The translations under genes were made by a program, and so were the position numbers. A stretch of 64,000 bases of DNA from Chamaelirium japonicum. Lineage: Eukaryota; Streptophyta; Magnoliopsida; Liliales; Melanthiaceae. Below, piece by piece: positions 1 to 12,585 of the stretch. The DNA is taken from the NCBI GenBank assembly GCA_947650365.1, contig OX393550.1:101335472-101399471 (forward strand), in the 5' to 3' direction. The notes beneath the pieces were generated by a model, which saw nothing but the letters and a program-made list of their open reading frames with translations, searched no databases and was not told where the DNA came from. Numbering within the stretch: the first letter of the stretch is position 1; each line of letters starts with the position of its first letter.

Positions 1-85
1 CCAGCGATCCGATGCGAAACCTCTCGGAATTCACGGGATTAGAGACACCCGACAGGAACGCCGCCGCCTGCAGGGCCGCTGCCAT
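1..85 (-). CDS. 5' coding exon of an unidentified gene, cut by the window edge
   Basis: An ATG at 85 reading leftwards opens 28 codons with no stop up to the edge. The peptide begins MAAALQAAAFLSGVSNPVNS, an Ala-rich start that could be an organelle-targeting or simply disordered N-terminus. On the minus strand the ATG is preceded by a CT-rich leader (complement of the GA tract at 109-169), which is typical of plant 5' UTRs. The stretch is GC-rich compared with the AT-rich flank beyond 370. I do not recognise the family. The call rests on start context, composition and an open frame only, so it could be a chance open stretch. Confidence 0.5.
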   Translation of the reverse strand, partial: MAAALQAAAFLSGVSNPVNSERFRIGSL

Positions 86-97
86 CGCCGAAGCCGA

Positions 98-108
<11 letters not shown>

Positions 109-142
<34 letters not shown>

Positions 143-169
143 GCGGAGAGAGAGAGAGAGGAGGCGGAG
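109..169. repeat. GA microsatellite in the leader of the left-edge gene
   Basis: A GA run is broken by two short GGAGGCG interruptions. Read on the minus strand it is a CT-rich pyrimidine leader directly upstream of the ATG at 85. This is a common 5' UTR composition in plants. Confidence 0.8.
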
Positions 170-180
170 AGAGCTGGATC

Positions 181-253
181 GGGGGGTTTAAATTGGGGTG
201 TTGGGGTTGGGAGGGAGTTGGGTGGGGGTGGGGGTGGGGGTTGGGGTGGGCGG
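181..253 (+). other. G-run tract with quadruplex potential
   Basis: More than ten runs of three to six G are separated by one to five T or A bases. On the plus strand this satisfies a G-quadruplex pattern many times over. It lies 100-170 bp upstream of the minus-strand ATG at 85, so it is in the promoter or leader of that gene. Confidence 0.7.
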
Positions 254-369
254 AGAGGTCGATGTCAGCGGCGCTTTCTGAGGTCAAGCTTTCCCTCGCG
301 GCCCTCGTTCCCATCGATCGTGAGTCTCGGTTCTTTGCCCGGAATGTTAACTCCCAGTCTCTAACAAAT

Positions 370-605
370 GGATAAATTACAAATAAACCCCTGTATTTTT
401 TTTGCCGATTATCACTTTCACCCCTTAATGTTTAAAGTGATACAAATGCCCCCTATAGTTGGAAGAACACATAGCTTTTACCCCCTCCCGAGGGGGTGTT
501 TGAGAAAGGAGATTGAAACTATAGGGGGGTATTTGTAGGGTTTTAAGCATGAGGGGGTGAAATACATAATCGGCCAAACTAAAGGTGGCTATGTGTAATT
601 TAGCC
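370..605. mobile_element. MITE-like inverted-repeat element (236 bp)
   Basis: The ends are inverted copies (GGATAAATTACA at 370, complement of TGTAATTTAGCC at 605). The match continues imperfectly inward through C-runs and the shared ATAATCGGC segment to the centre near the CCCTCCCGAGGGGG palindrome. The element is therefore one large hairpin. It sits about 285 bp upstream of the start codon at 85. No transposase is encoded. Superfamily is not determined. Confidence 0.7.
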
Positions 606-1054
606 TTGAAAATTTTGTCAGTATCCGGCTCGCGCTTTTTTGTTCCTCACCGGCGGCGCCGATCCATTTTACTCGTTCTCCGGTGGTGGGCGTACACACA
701 CGTTAACTGACGGGTCCACATCGTGCACGTATCTCAACCGTTCGTTTGGTATCGGACGGGTATGCAATGGGATGGGATCTTGATTTGGGATACCACTGGA
801 GCAGTAACGGGGGACTGAGGTCATATCATACGGTCGTACAATTGTTTTTCTAACGTTGGACGTTCGTTGGATGCAACCGTTGGACGGTGCTGATTCACAT
901 AGGAGTTGCATCAGAAGCAACTTCTGTTTTCTTTGTTTGAGTTTTCAAAAGAGATTCTGTTCAAAATAATATTTTTAAAAAAATATATTTAATGCACTGA
1001 TTGTTGATCATAAATATTTAGGTTATAAATTTCGAAAAATAAAAAAAATATTTG
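606..1054. other. Intergenic, no gene seen
   Basis: The first 300 bp have mixed composition. The rest is strongly AT-rich. I see no conserved protein or repeat here; possible promoter-distal sequence of the left-edge gene. Confidence 0.5.
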
Positions 1055-1311
1055 GGTTATTTTGATTTTACCCCCCAACTTTGCCTTGAAATAGACTTTA
1101 CCCCCGTATTTTCATTAATTAGACTTTACCCCTCCAAAATAAGTGTTCTGTCAGCTCACCATCTACGAGAAAGGTTGAGGTGACAGAAAAGATATAATGC
1201 GGGGGGTGAACTGACGGAGCTGTTAGTTTTGAAGGGTTAAGTCTAATTAATGAAATATGGGGAGTAAAATCTAATTCAAGATAAAATTTTGGGGGCAAAG
1301 TCAAAATAACC
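1055..1311. mobile_element. MITE, family M1, copy 1 (257 bp)
   Basis: The ends are GGTTATTTTGA and its complement TCAAAATAACC. The arms repeat the theme 'ATTAGACTTTACCCC' and pair over nearly the whole length. The 8-mer AAATATTT lies at 1046-1053 and again at 1314-1321, a likely target duplication one or two bases outside the visible ends. A second copy lies at 23679-23939. An 8-bp duplication would fit hAT; with one more base it would fit Mutator. Confidence 0.8.
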
Positions 1312-1376
1312 TTAAATATTTATGAGCTAAAATAAACTCCCTGCCACATTGTTTGTTTGTTTTTTCTTTTTTTCTA

Positions 1377-1602
1377 TGCCCGATAAACCCTGTATTCAGA
1401 ATACCTGATTAAACCATGCATTATGGATGGTGTGTTTAATAGAAACTCACTTAACTTTTTTCAGAAACCGAATTGTTATTTAACCATCATTTGTCAGGTT
1501 GAATACAAACTGCTTTTGAATTAAAGTTGTGCTCAACACTTAGCTTTTTCTGGAACTAGTTTTTATTAACTCCAGCATTCCGGATGCTGAGTTTATCGGG
1601 CA
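1377..1602. mobile_element. MITE with TGCCCGATAAAC termini (226 bp)
   Basis: TGCCCGATAAAC at 1377-1388 is exactly inverted at 1591-1602 (GTTTATCGGGCA). Pairing weakens inside. I found no convincing target duplication and no coding capacity. Confidence 0.7.
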
Positions 1603-1758
1603 CAGGATCAAAAAAAATCAGAAGTGATGAGCGCTTTTCAACATCGTCAGGCCATGTTGTCGGTGCATAAAATCTCCGCCCCATTGTTCGGCATCAAATC
1701 AGAGGCTTCAACGAGGTAGGGTTCCAAAGTGTAAGGCCAGAGAAGCATGCCAACGCCA

Positions 1759-2900
1759 TGTTGGATATGTAACCGTTCTATACTAGCAATCTTAAGGATT
1801 AATCAAGTATTTTATATTAACTAATTGATTATTTAGCAAATATGATTTTTCATGCAAGCAAAATCAAGTCACAAATTTCTTTTAGAAATTGTTTACCAAG
1901 GCAGAGCGGGTTCTATGGAACCGTCATTCACCTTGCCGAACTTTTCTAAAAGAGAGAAATAATCTATCTCTAATTATTTAGGTTTCTCTATTAGATGCAA
2001 GTTGATTAATTTAGAATAATGGGACAAAAGTAGAGTTAGAAACTCTGGCCTGTGGTCGAAACGTGCTAGGCACTGTCCCAAGAAACTTATTGCCCTCCTC
2101 GTGCGGGTCTCGTGGCAATGGTTCTCGGAGATATGACGACCCCCTGTCAGGCGACCTCCTTCTCGTCGGCACGACTCCAAGAAGGCTTTGCGAACCTCGA
2201 TGTACTTTAAGGAATCCAGCGACTCGATGAAGAACTTCTCGAAGTCGGGAGGTAGCACCGCAGCAAAGCTTTGGTCCGAGAGAGGGAGTCTCTTCGGAGC
2301 AAAGGGGTAGCACCACAACACCACGACCGAGAGAATGGGAGAGAGAGAGACAGTAAGCAGGGATGAATTCCGATATTCAGACTGTACCATTCTCATGGCT
2401 GCACCGGGCCTTATATAGGCCTCGGGCCGTTAATGGGAGGCTGAAAGAGGGGAGCGGTTAATGGGCTGCGATTAAGCTCATTAACCTCGCACGTTACAGC
2501 TCGCAGAGAGTAGTCTCGTAACGGCTCGCATGCAGCAACGGGTCGCATGCAAAACGGCTAGTAGCCAAAAAGGAATTTAATAAATGGGGAAGGACTTAAA
2601 AGCAAAAAACAAAAAGAGGGCAGGTGCGGACCAGCCCATTTCGGAGGTGCTATCGTGTCCGGGTCCGCGGGCGCACACACACGCGCCGCCCAGCCCATGC
2701 CCAAGCCCAAGCCCGGCTCGGCTCGGCACGGCACGGCACACACGCGCGCTCTTGTGTGAGCTAGTGGAGCCCCTTCTCTAGTGTGATGACTAGTGGGGGG
2801 AAGTGGGCAAATCCTTATATGTTGGTAGGGGATTTCTCCCCTTACCAATATGGGACTAAAACCCAAGGTGTTTGTGTGGTTTTAACACACACACCCAACA
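1759..2900 (-). repeat. 3' LTR of the copia element (1,142 bp)
   Basis: It matches 7896-9025 nearly base for base. Differences include a slightly longer CCCAAGCCCAAGCCCGG-type stretch near 2695. On the minus strand it starts TGTTGGGTGTGTG next to the polypurine tract and ends at 1759. Confidence 0.95.
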
Positions 2901-2910
2901 ATCCCCCACA
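2901..2910 (-). other. Polypurine tract of the copia element
   Basis: On the minus strand TGTGGGGGAT lies directly before the 3' LTR. That is the expected position and composition for the plus-strand priming site. Confidence 0.8.
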
Positions 2911-3460
2911 TGTGTTTAAAACCACTAAATATTAAATAAGTAAAAAATTCAAAAATATAAAGTAAAAAGAACTTTGCTGGATTCCTTATACTACGCAGTA
3001 GGTGTAGGTACCTTCCGGTTTGAACCTCCACTTAGTACAGTTGTATACATCCGTGAGGACTTGGTGGACTACGCCTTGAACCAGCCTCATGTATCGGGTT
3101 TCTACAAGTAGTACACGTAGTACAGTTTTTGATGGTTCTAAGCAGGTTGCGCTATTAATGGCCTTGCGCATATATCTTTTCTTGTATGTTTCTAGGGAGC
3201 AGCCCTGGTCCCAGAGTTGCGGCCTCACAATGACATACATATAGGTAAGTCCTAATAGGGGTGTGAGCAAGGCGACACCCCGCCTCATGGGTCTTGGACT
3301 TATTAAGAGTTTTAAACTCATCCTACCCCTTGCTTTTAATAAGCACTGACGTCATAGGGACGGGAGCATTATTCAGTGCTCCTCATTTTTAATCACTACT
3401 ACAGTTTGTTTCTACCCATTGAACCTCCGTGAGGTTGGGTTCCCACTGCGGTGATCTTAC
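2911..3460 (-). other. Untranslated 3' region of the copia element
   Basis: It lies between the end of the polyprotein frame and the polypurine tract. I see no conserved domain. A chance 111-codon frame at 3321-2986 has no recognisable features. Confidence 0.6.
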
Positions 3461-6400
3461 TTATGGGCTTAATCCCATCCCTCTCGACGATTCTAAGACC
3501 ACTGTCCTAGAAAGGCCCTTAGTTAGATGATCCGCTAAATTCTTTTCGGATCTAACAAAGTCTAGGGCAATTATTTGATTTTTCATCTTATATCTGAGAG
3601 ATCTATGTCTCACTTTTAGATATCGATTTATTTTCACGTCAGCGTTTTCTTAATTACATTTATCAATAGCTGATCGACAATCACAATGGATAGATATAGC
3701 CAGTAAAGGCTTTTCTATCAATGGGATCTCATATAGAAGATCTCGAAGCCATTCTGCTTCTGTGCTAGTGGTATCTAGCGCTATCATTTCTGATTCCATG
3801 GTACTCCTAGCTATAACAGTCTGTTTGGTGGATTTCCAAGATATGGCTCCACCTCCTAGTAGGAATACATATCCGGTTGTGGACTTAATATCTGTTGAGT
3901 CACTAATCCAGTTAGCATCAGAGTATCCCTCTAATACAGTTGGATATCCACTATAGTGGAGATCGTATGATATGGTTCCCTTAAGATATCTAAAAATTCT
4001 TTTTAACGCATTCCAATGGGACAAATTCGGGTTAGACGTATAACGACTAAGTCTATTTACCGCGTAAGCGATATCGGGTCGAGTATAGTTTGCTAGAAAA
4101 CCTAGCGATCCTATGATTTGAGCATACTCGCTCTGTAGTCTAGGAAGTCCAGTATTCTTTGTTAGATGGGTATTTGGATCATATGGTGTGGATACTGGTT
4201 GGCAATCGAGGTTGTAAAATTTCTTAAGGATTTTCTCGACATAGTGGGATTGGGATAACACTAAACCATTGTTCTTCCTAATGATCTTAGTGTTCAAAAC
4301 AACGTCGGCTTGTCCTAAATCTTTCATGTCAAAGTTTTGGGACAAAAAGTGTTTGATATCATTTATGATTTGTATGTTTGAACCGAATATCAGAATATCG
4401 TCAACATACAAACATAAGATGACAACATTATTACTATCTACTTTATGGTATACACATTTATCCGTTGTGTTGATATCAAATCCATAGGATAAGATAACTT
4501 TATCGAATTTCATGTGCCATTATTTTGGGGCTTGTTTAAGACCATAGAGGGATCGAATTAACTTACACACCTTTCCTTCTTGTCCAGGTGCAGTAAATCC
4601 CTCGGGTTGGTCCATGTAAATTTCCTTATTAAGGTCGTCATTCAAGAAAGCAGTCTTAACATCCATTTGATGTATGACTAGCTTATAGATTGAAGCTAAG
4701 GCGATGAGGATCCTAATCGTGGTTATCCTAGCGACAGGTGAGTAGACATCAAAGTAGTCTACCCCTGGTTTTTGGGTAAAGCCCTTGGCTACAAGTCGTG
4801 CCTTAAATTTATCTATGGTACCGTCGGGTCTAAGCTTTTTCTTAAACACCCATTTACATCCTATAGTTTTACAACCAGGAGGTAAATTGGTGAGTTCCCA
4901 GGTATTGTTTTGAAGTATGGATTGGATTTCGTTATCTATGGCTTCTTTCCAAAAAGGTGAGTCTATGGACTTCATTGCATCTGTATAGGTGGAGGGAGAG
5001 TTTTCCACCATAAGTGCATAGAAGTCATCAAAGACTTTCTCTACATGGGCACGTTTACTCCTCCTAGGTTCGGTTACCGGTTCAGTCTAGTTTTCAGGTT
5101 TTAATTGGACTTCGGGTTTGATCTGAGTTACCTGATTAGAACTAGAAGCCTGGTTATTGGGATTAGTATTGATCCTAGTCTTATAAGGGAAGATATTTTC
5201 GAAGTATGAAGCATCTCTTGCTTCGATTATGGTGTTATTGGCTATTTCGCTTATTTCAGAGTTAAACACTAAAAATCGATTAGCGTTACTGTCTGAAGCG
5301 TAGCCAATAAAGATAGCATCTACAGTCTTAGGTCCTATCTTCTTCCTTTTGTTATCGGGGATTTTTACCTTAGTTAGGCACCCCCACACTTTTAAATATT
5401 CTAAGTTTGGTTTTCTATGTTTCCATACTTCGTATGGGGTCAAGTCATTGTGTTTAAAAGGAATACTAAAACAAGTCGTCATTAGGGCTTCCCCCCATAA
5501 GTTCTCTGGCGCTCCAGAGCTTAGTAACATGGAATTGACCATGTTCATTAGGGTTCTATTTTTCCTTTCCGCTACACCGTTGGATTGGGGAGTGTAAGGA
5601 GCTGTGACTTCATGGAGTATTCCATAGTCATCACAGTACTCACTTAACTTATTTGAGGTGTACTCCCCTCCTCGGTCTGACCTAAGGATCTTAATGGTTT
5701 CGTCTAATTGGTTTTCAACCAGAGCTCTGTAAATTTTAAATTTACTGAGTACTTCATCCTTTGTTTTAATAAGGTATAGGTGGCAATATTTTGAAGCGTC
5801 ATCTATGAACGTTACAAAATATCTATTGCCACCTCTCGAGGTTCTCCCAGAATCACAGACATCGTTGTGAATTAATTCAAGTATATGGGAGTCTCGATCG
5901 ATGGTTTTAAAAGATTTCTTAAGTTGTTTCGCTTCTACGTATATCTCGCACTTGTCGAGATTCCTAGTATCGGATTTGGGAATGATGTTTAGGGTCATGA
6001 GTTTCTTAATAGAATTATAATTTACATGACCTAGTCTTTGGTGCCAAGTGACCGAAGACTCAACATTCAGAATTGTAGACGAAGGATTAAAGACATTTAA
6101 TTTAAATAAGTCATCACAAAGAAATCCTTTTCCAATAAAATTCATTCTTTTAGTTATTACAACTTTATTAGACTCAAATACAAGCTTATAGCCCTGTTGG
6201 ACTAATAAGGACCCACTAATTAAGTTTCTCCTAATCTCCGGAACGTGGTGGACTCCGCGCAGGGTTAGGGTCTTCTCCGACGTCAGCTTCAGGTCGATCC
6301 GTCCTATCCCTAGCACACGAGCCTCAGCATTGTTCCCCATGCTTACAGCTCCTCCACCTAAGACCTGATAGGTGGAAAACAAAGATTGATCAGAGCAAAC

Positions 6401-7525
6401 ATGAATGTTAGCTCCTGTGTCAATCCACCAATCAAATGCTTGAAAGGTCATGTTAACTTCAGGGGTGAAGAGAACAGACCTGAAAGCGGTCCCAGAAGAG
6501 CCAGCTCTAGAGGTCACCATGTTGACTTGGGAGCCGGGTGGCGTTGGACCATTTCTTCTTGGATTTGGAGGTGGTGCTGTCTTCTTGTAGAAGCATTGGT
6601 TGGCCATGTGATTGGTCCGACCGCAGACGTAGCAGCAACGCACTCCTTCCTTCTTTTGGTCCTTGGGATGGTTTGGGTTATGGTTGCTATGGTATGGCTT
6701 TTTGGTGTATGGCTTAGGCTTAGGGTGGAAGGGTTTCTTCTGGAACTTATGTCTAGGTTTTTGGAATGGCTTAGACGGTTGACCCTCTACGTTGTTGACC
6801 TTGGGTTTGGATTCAGAGGATCCCTTTTCCCTGAGCCTATGTTGCTCCTCAATTCTAATAGAGTTTAGAACTTGAGTTAGGGTTAGGTCACCTTGGGTAT
6901 GACTTAGGTGTTTAGAAAACTCGGACCAAGAAGCAGGGAGTTTATCTATAAGACAGGTTATTTGGAAGGTTTCATCAAGGGTGGAACCATTAGTCTTCAG
7001 ATGTTGGACTAGGTTTTCAAACTCATGAATCTGATTATTCATGGGTTTGGAGTCAACCATTTTAAAGCTGTTGAAGTCAGACGCTTTGAAGCGTTTTACT
7101 CTAGCATCATCTAGGCCATACTTACGCTCTAGGGTATCCCATAGGTCCTTAGGGTTTTGAATGGTATAATAGATATCGTATAATCTATCAGATAAGGCCC
7201 CTAGGATCCTATGAAGACTATGGTAGTTGATTTCTTCTGGGGTCCTAGTAGGAAAGCCAGAAGTGGATTCAGGTTCAGGTTGTGAAGTGGAGGCTCGGGT
7301 ACGACGAGTTTGGCTAGACCCATTGGATACTCCTGGTGCGGTTTCACCTATGGCTGACAATAACCCAAGTGTGGTTAGCCAGAATCGCATCTGGTTTTGC
7401 CACCTCTTGAAGTTAGACCCATCAAACTTTTCGGGTTTGGCACTAAGGGTTTCACGGTTTGGTGAGGCCATTTCGGACCAAAGTAAGGAGTTTAAATCTG
7501 TGGATTGAAAAATAATTTTTGTCAA
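3461..7525 (-). pseudogene. Ty1-copia gag-pol polyprotein frame with three premature stops
   Basis: One frame runs from an ATG at 7525 (a second ATG at 7471 is the more copia-like start) to a TAA at 3461. It is interrupted by TAG at 5087-5089, TAA at 4520-4522 and TAA at 3650-3652, with no frameshift. Domains in order: UBN2-type gag (about residues 30-240), CCHC knuckle (298-311), aspartic protease DTG (369-371), and integrase with H495/H500 and the DDE residues D555, D617, E653. Reverse transcriptase follows, with YVDD at 4397-4408 on the third open piece, then RNase H. The integrase zinc pair reads C526-x2-Y529 where the family has C-x2-C. The first stop separates integrase from RT, and the second lies in RT before YVDD. 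The copy is therefore dead as a polyprotein source. Confidence 0.93.
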
Positions 7526-7895
7526 TTTTAAAGTACACCTAGATAGATTCGACTTTTAGAAGTCCAAATGAAACTTCCAAATCCTAACGGCCAGATGGGC
7601 TCCAGGTAGGAGGTGGAGCACTAGGCTCGCTCAAATACCAAGCTACCTTGGGCAATTTAATGCCGGTTTGACAAGCCTTTCTAGACACCGTAGGCAGTGG
7701 AATATTCCAATGACGACTTTTAGTCTTTTCTATAATCTATACTTCTAATTTACTTTTGTAGAAAATAATTTAGTAACTAGTAGCAACTAATAAGTAGCAC
7801 GGAATAACGTCGAATAAATGATCACGTAGGCTAACAGATGATTAGTGAGCAAATAACTTATGAACGATTAAATTATAACAATAAGTTTCTTGGAT
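7526..7895 (-). other. 5' leader of the copia element
   Basis: It lies between the 5' LTR and the gag start. Immediately inside the LTR the minus strand reads ATCCAAGAAACTTATTG, conserved in the second copy (59352-59368), so it is probably functional. However, it does not match the usual initiator-Met primer site. A TTGGTATTTGAGC string at about 7634-7646 resembles that site but is 250 bp inside. Confidence 0.6.
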
Positions 7896-9025
7896 TGTTT
7901 GATATGTAACCGTTCTATACTAGCAATCTTAAGGATTAATCAAGTATTTTATATTAACTAATTGATTATTTAGCAAATATGATTTTTCATGCAAGCAAAA
8001 TCAAGTCACAAATTTCTTTTAGAAATTGTTTGCCAAGGCAGAGCGGGTTCTATGGAACCGTCATTCACCTTGCCGAACTTTTCTAAAAGAGAGAAATAAT
8101 CTATCTCTAATTATTTAGGTTTCTCTATTAGATGCAAGTTGATTAATTTAGAATAATGGGACAAAAGTAGAGTTAGAAACTCTGGCCTGTGGTCGAAACG
8201 TGCTAGGCACTGTCCCAAGAAACTTATTGCCCCCCTCGTGCGGGTCTCGTGGCAATGGTTCTCGGAGATATGACGACCCCGGTCAGGCGACCTCCTTCTC
8301 GTCGGCACGACTCCAAGAAGGCTTTGCGAACCTCGATGTACTTTCAGGAATCCAGCGACTCGATGAAGAACTTCTCAAAGTCGGGAGGTAGCACCACAGC
8401 AAAGCTTTGGTCCGAGAGAGGGAGTCTCTTCGGAGCAAAGGGGTAGCACCATAACACCACGACCGAGAGAATGGGAAAGAGAGAGACAGTAAGCAGGGAT
8501 GAATTCCGATATTCGGACTGTACCATTCCCATGGCTGCACCGGACCTTATATAGGCCTCGGGCCGTTAATGGGAGGCTGAAAGAGGGGAGCGGTTAATGG
8601 GCTGCGATTAAGCCCATTAACCTCGCACGTTACAGCTCGCAGAGAGCAGTCTCGTAACGGCTCGCATGCAGCAACGGGTCTCATGCAAAACGGCTAGTAG
8701 CCAAAAAGGAATTTAATAAATGGGGAAGGACTTAAAAGCAAAAAACAAAAAGAGGGCAGGTGCGGACCAGCCCATTTCGGAGGTGCTATTGTGTCCGGGT
8801 CCGCGGGCGCACACACACGCGCCGCCCAGCCCATGCCCAAGCCCGGCCCGGCTCGGCACGGCACACACGCGCGCGCGTGTGTGAGCTAGTGGAGCCCCTC
8901 CTCTAGTGTGATGACTAGTGGGGGGAAGTGGGCAAATCCTTATATGTTGGTAGGGGATTTCTCCCCTTACCGATATGGGACTAAAACCCAAGGTGTTTGT
9001 GTGGTTTTAACACACACACCCAACA
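7896..9025 (-). repeat. 5' LTR of the copia element (1,130 bp)
   Basis: It is the partner of 1759-2900, with TG/CA ends and the CGCCA duplication outside. It carries the promoter (TATA at 8546-8555, minus strand) in a GC-rich U3 with repeated CACACACG near its 5' end. Confidence 0.95.
8546..8555 (-). promoter_or_regulatory. TATA box of the copia LTR
   Basis: The minus strand reads CCTATATAAGG inside a GC-rich context. The same motif is kept in the other LTR (about 2412) and in the copia-2 LTRs near 57910 and 60650. That supports it as the element's core promoter. Confidence 0.7.
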
Positions 9026-9030
9026 CGCCA

Positions 9031-9338
9031 CTCAACCCTTCCACATCCGATCGTAACCCACCAAAGTCACGAGGGATACCAGGAGGGGAAGCACCCCGAC
9101 AATGGCTTGAAGCTCGTCTCATGACTTGCCAGCAAGCGGCGACTTGAAAGCAGACGGACTCGTCACTGCGATCAAGACGTAGCCGGTTGAGCCAGGTCCT
9201 CGACCCACCCGAAAGCTCGATCTAGAGGCCTCACCAACAAAATGCACTACCGAGTAACAAAACAACACCTTGGCGGACCACTGTGCGAGCTCCAGCACCG
9301 ACCCGAAGGCTATAGCTATCAAGGAGAGATAGGTTGAA
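9031..9338. other. Unassigned sequence next to the copia insertion
   Basis: This and 1603-1758 were contiguous before the copia insertion. No frame is convincing. It may belong to the old copia element whose RT remnant follows. Confidence 0.4.
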
Positions 9339-9872
9339 CTTGTAAATAAATTGGTTTTCAAAACTAAGTACAAGGCTAATGGGTTAATTGACAAATATAA
9401 GACCCAACTCGTGGCAAAGGGTTATACCCAAAGGATGGTATTGACTATAGAAATATGCTTTCCCCAAATGTAAGGATTGCCTCCATTTGTCTTTTGTCTT
9501 TTATTAAATATAGTCGCACATTTAGATTTTGATATCTTTAAAATGGACGTTAAATTATATTTCTTAAAGGAGAACTAGATGAGAATATTTATATGAATCA
9601 CCCTATTGGTTTTGAAGTCAAAAGACAAAGAGAAGGGTTTTGCCTTAAGTCTTGAGTTTTACCCAAAAATCGACGCAGAAAGAAAAAGATGACCAATGTC
9701 CCATGTGCAACTATAATTGGAAGTCTGATGTATGCGAATTGTAAACGATAGGACATCTGTCTCGTTGTAGGATTGGTTAGTCATTTTCAAAGCAACCCAG
9801 GACTTAATCATTGGAAGGCTGTAAAAATAGTTTTTTGGTATCTTCGTGCAAAACCAAGATGAGGTTTTGATA
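9339..9872 (+). pseudogene. Decayed Ty1-copia reverse transcriptase remnant
   Basis: Reading across frames gives fragments like VFKTKYKANGLIDKYKTQLV and VAKGYTQ, then FKMDVKLYFLKGELDENIYM, then GSLMYANCKR, then GLVSHFQSNPGLNHWKAVK. These are the RVT_2 landmarks in the correct order on the plus strand. They are separated by frameshifts and a deletion that removed the YVDD region. It is older than, and opposite in direction to, the copia element at 1759-9025. Confidence 0.85.
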
Positions 9873-10263
9873 AACGAATATGATATATACCCACAATATC
9901 ATGTAGACCGAAAAAGTGCTAAAATTGAGACCTTAATTGGGCTCTAATAGCACTGACCAGATTAAAGAGGTTCAGTCAGCCTAAACTTAAGATTCGTTTG
10001 ACATGTTTTGGAATGTGACATGCTCATATTTATAAGAAATCCGTCATAGCATGTAGTTCACTAGTTCATGCATGTGCATGTTGGCATTTGGACGGCCGCC
10101 CTTAACAGCAACATGCACCCCGTCTTCAGCAGCAAAGCACATTCAGTAGGGGACAACAAAATACGTCGACGACACCCACATTCATCAGCGGCATTCATTT
10201 AAAGTGGTGCAGTAACATTCTGTGGCGACCAACATTGCCGAAAATGGTCGCAACATATATTTT
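9873..10263. other. No gene seen
   Basis: AT-rich up to 10080, then mixed. It could be the 3' tail of the old copia element, but no LTR pair was found. Confidence 0.4.
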
Positions 10264-10710
10264 TGAATAAAAGTTGCCAAGGGGACTTGTCGAAACTTCC
10301 TGTGAGGACACTCGAATGATTGAATCTTTTAACGAAACTCTTGACGATCATAAATCAAATATAGATACATATTGTAAAATATTTAATTCATATTTCTAAA
10401 CTATCAAAGGTTTAGGAGGTCCATGTAATATGTATTTTTATGTATATTGTACATATATATAATGGTCTAAGATCTACAACATATCCAAAGTTCGAGTGAT
10501 TTCATCAATATTAGGACTTGATTTTTTAATTTTTCTTCAATATTAAGACCTGAATAAAAGATGCCAAATGTACTTGTCGAAACTTCCTGTGAAGACACTC
10601 AAATGATTGAATTTTTAATGAAATTCTTGACAATTATAATCAAGTATAAATACATATTATAAAGTATTTAAATCATATTTCTAAACTATCAAAGATTTAG
10701 GAGGTCCATG

Positions 10711-10716
<6 letters not shown>

Positions 10717-10748
<32 letters not shown>
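10717..10748. repeat. (TA)n array, left flank of foldback element
   Basis: Uninterrupted TA dinucleotides run directly up to the GGGAAATGGG terminus. Confidence 0.95.
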
Positions 10749-11752
<1,004 letters not shown>

Positions 11753-11815
11753 CGGTCTAAGATCTACAACATATCCAAAGTTTGAGTGATTTCAATATTA
11801 AGACCTGATTTTTAA

Positions 11816-12415
11816 ATTTTTTTTCAAGAACCTCTATAATTTTAAAAGGTAAATTTGATGAATTCAGTTATCTTTTCTCAAATCCATTGTAAGAATATCA
11901 AATCTTAAAACTTTATAGATTTGATCATCTTAAACCATCATATTAATTAAATAATTATAAACATATTAATTGAAAGGAATCTAAGATTTATCATATTTGA
12001 AACTTTTATAATAGTATATTTTAATTTGATCGAACAAATATTTGAATGTATTTTTCATTGAATTGTTCTTCCCAGGTTGGTGTTGGATATTAGATCGTAC
12101 ACCCTAAAACAAATTTTTGAAAAAAATCACACCAGAGAAGTCGAACGATCTGCTTTGAGAGTTTAAAGTCTAGGATTTATGTTTAAAGATTTAGAAGTTG
12201 GGTTCAAAATTTCAGGGGATTTTAAAATTTTTGATAAATTTTGAAATGTTTATGTCCTTCACATTTCGTTTTGAGGGTCGCAAAAATAAAAATATTTCGA
12301 GAAATTTTGAGAGATTTTGAACTATACTTGTGTCTTGTGCCACCAAGATTTGACCAAAAGAAATTATATATGTCGTTCTTCCAAAACTCTAGTTAGTACC
12401 ACCACTAGTCGCTCT
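11816..12415. other. AT-rich, no gene seen
   Basis: No domain, repeat end or splice-supported exon was recognised. Confidence 0.4.
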
Positions 12416-12585
12416 AGCTACAAGAAATTACACCTTTAGTGACACTTCTCTGCGACATAGATCCTTTTTCCGTCGCCAAAAGTTGCATTTTTGCGACACA
12501 ATATTTTATTCGTCATAAACTCATGTCGCTAAAGGTTTGGTAGCATAGTTGAGTTCGTGCCTATAAGGGGAAAGTTATTTAGCGA

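Larger units (their letters stand above)
1759..9025 (-). mobile_element. Full-length Ty1-copia LTR retrotransposon (7,267 bp)
   Basis: Two long terminal repeats (1759-2900 and 7896-9025) begin TGTT and end AACA. The whole is flanked by the 5-bp duplication CGCCA at 1754-1758 and 9026-9030. Transcription runs right to left, so the 5' LTR is the right copy. The order protease, integrase, reverse transcriptase, RNase H identifies Ty1-copia. By eye the LTRs differ at about 20 sites over 1.13 kb (roughly 2%), indicating a recent insertion. The polyprotein frame carries three stops and a changed integrase zinc ligand, so this copy is not autonomous. A related, deleted copy lies at 57314-61043. I do not assign a copia lineage. 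Confidence 0.97.

Noticed and set aside
39..314. Minus-strand 91-codon frame with His-Pro and Leu-Ser runs
   Set aside because: It is made by GGGGTG and GA repeats. The real candidate on this strand is the frame starting at 85.
262..319. Plus-strand first exon MSAALSEVKLSLAALVPID followed by GTGAGT
   Set aside because: Too short and without a recognised family to list as a gene; kept only as part of a finding.
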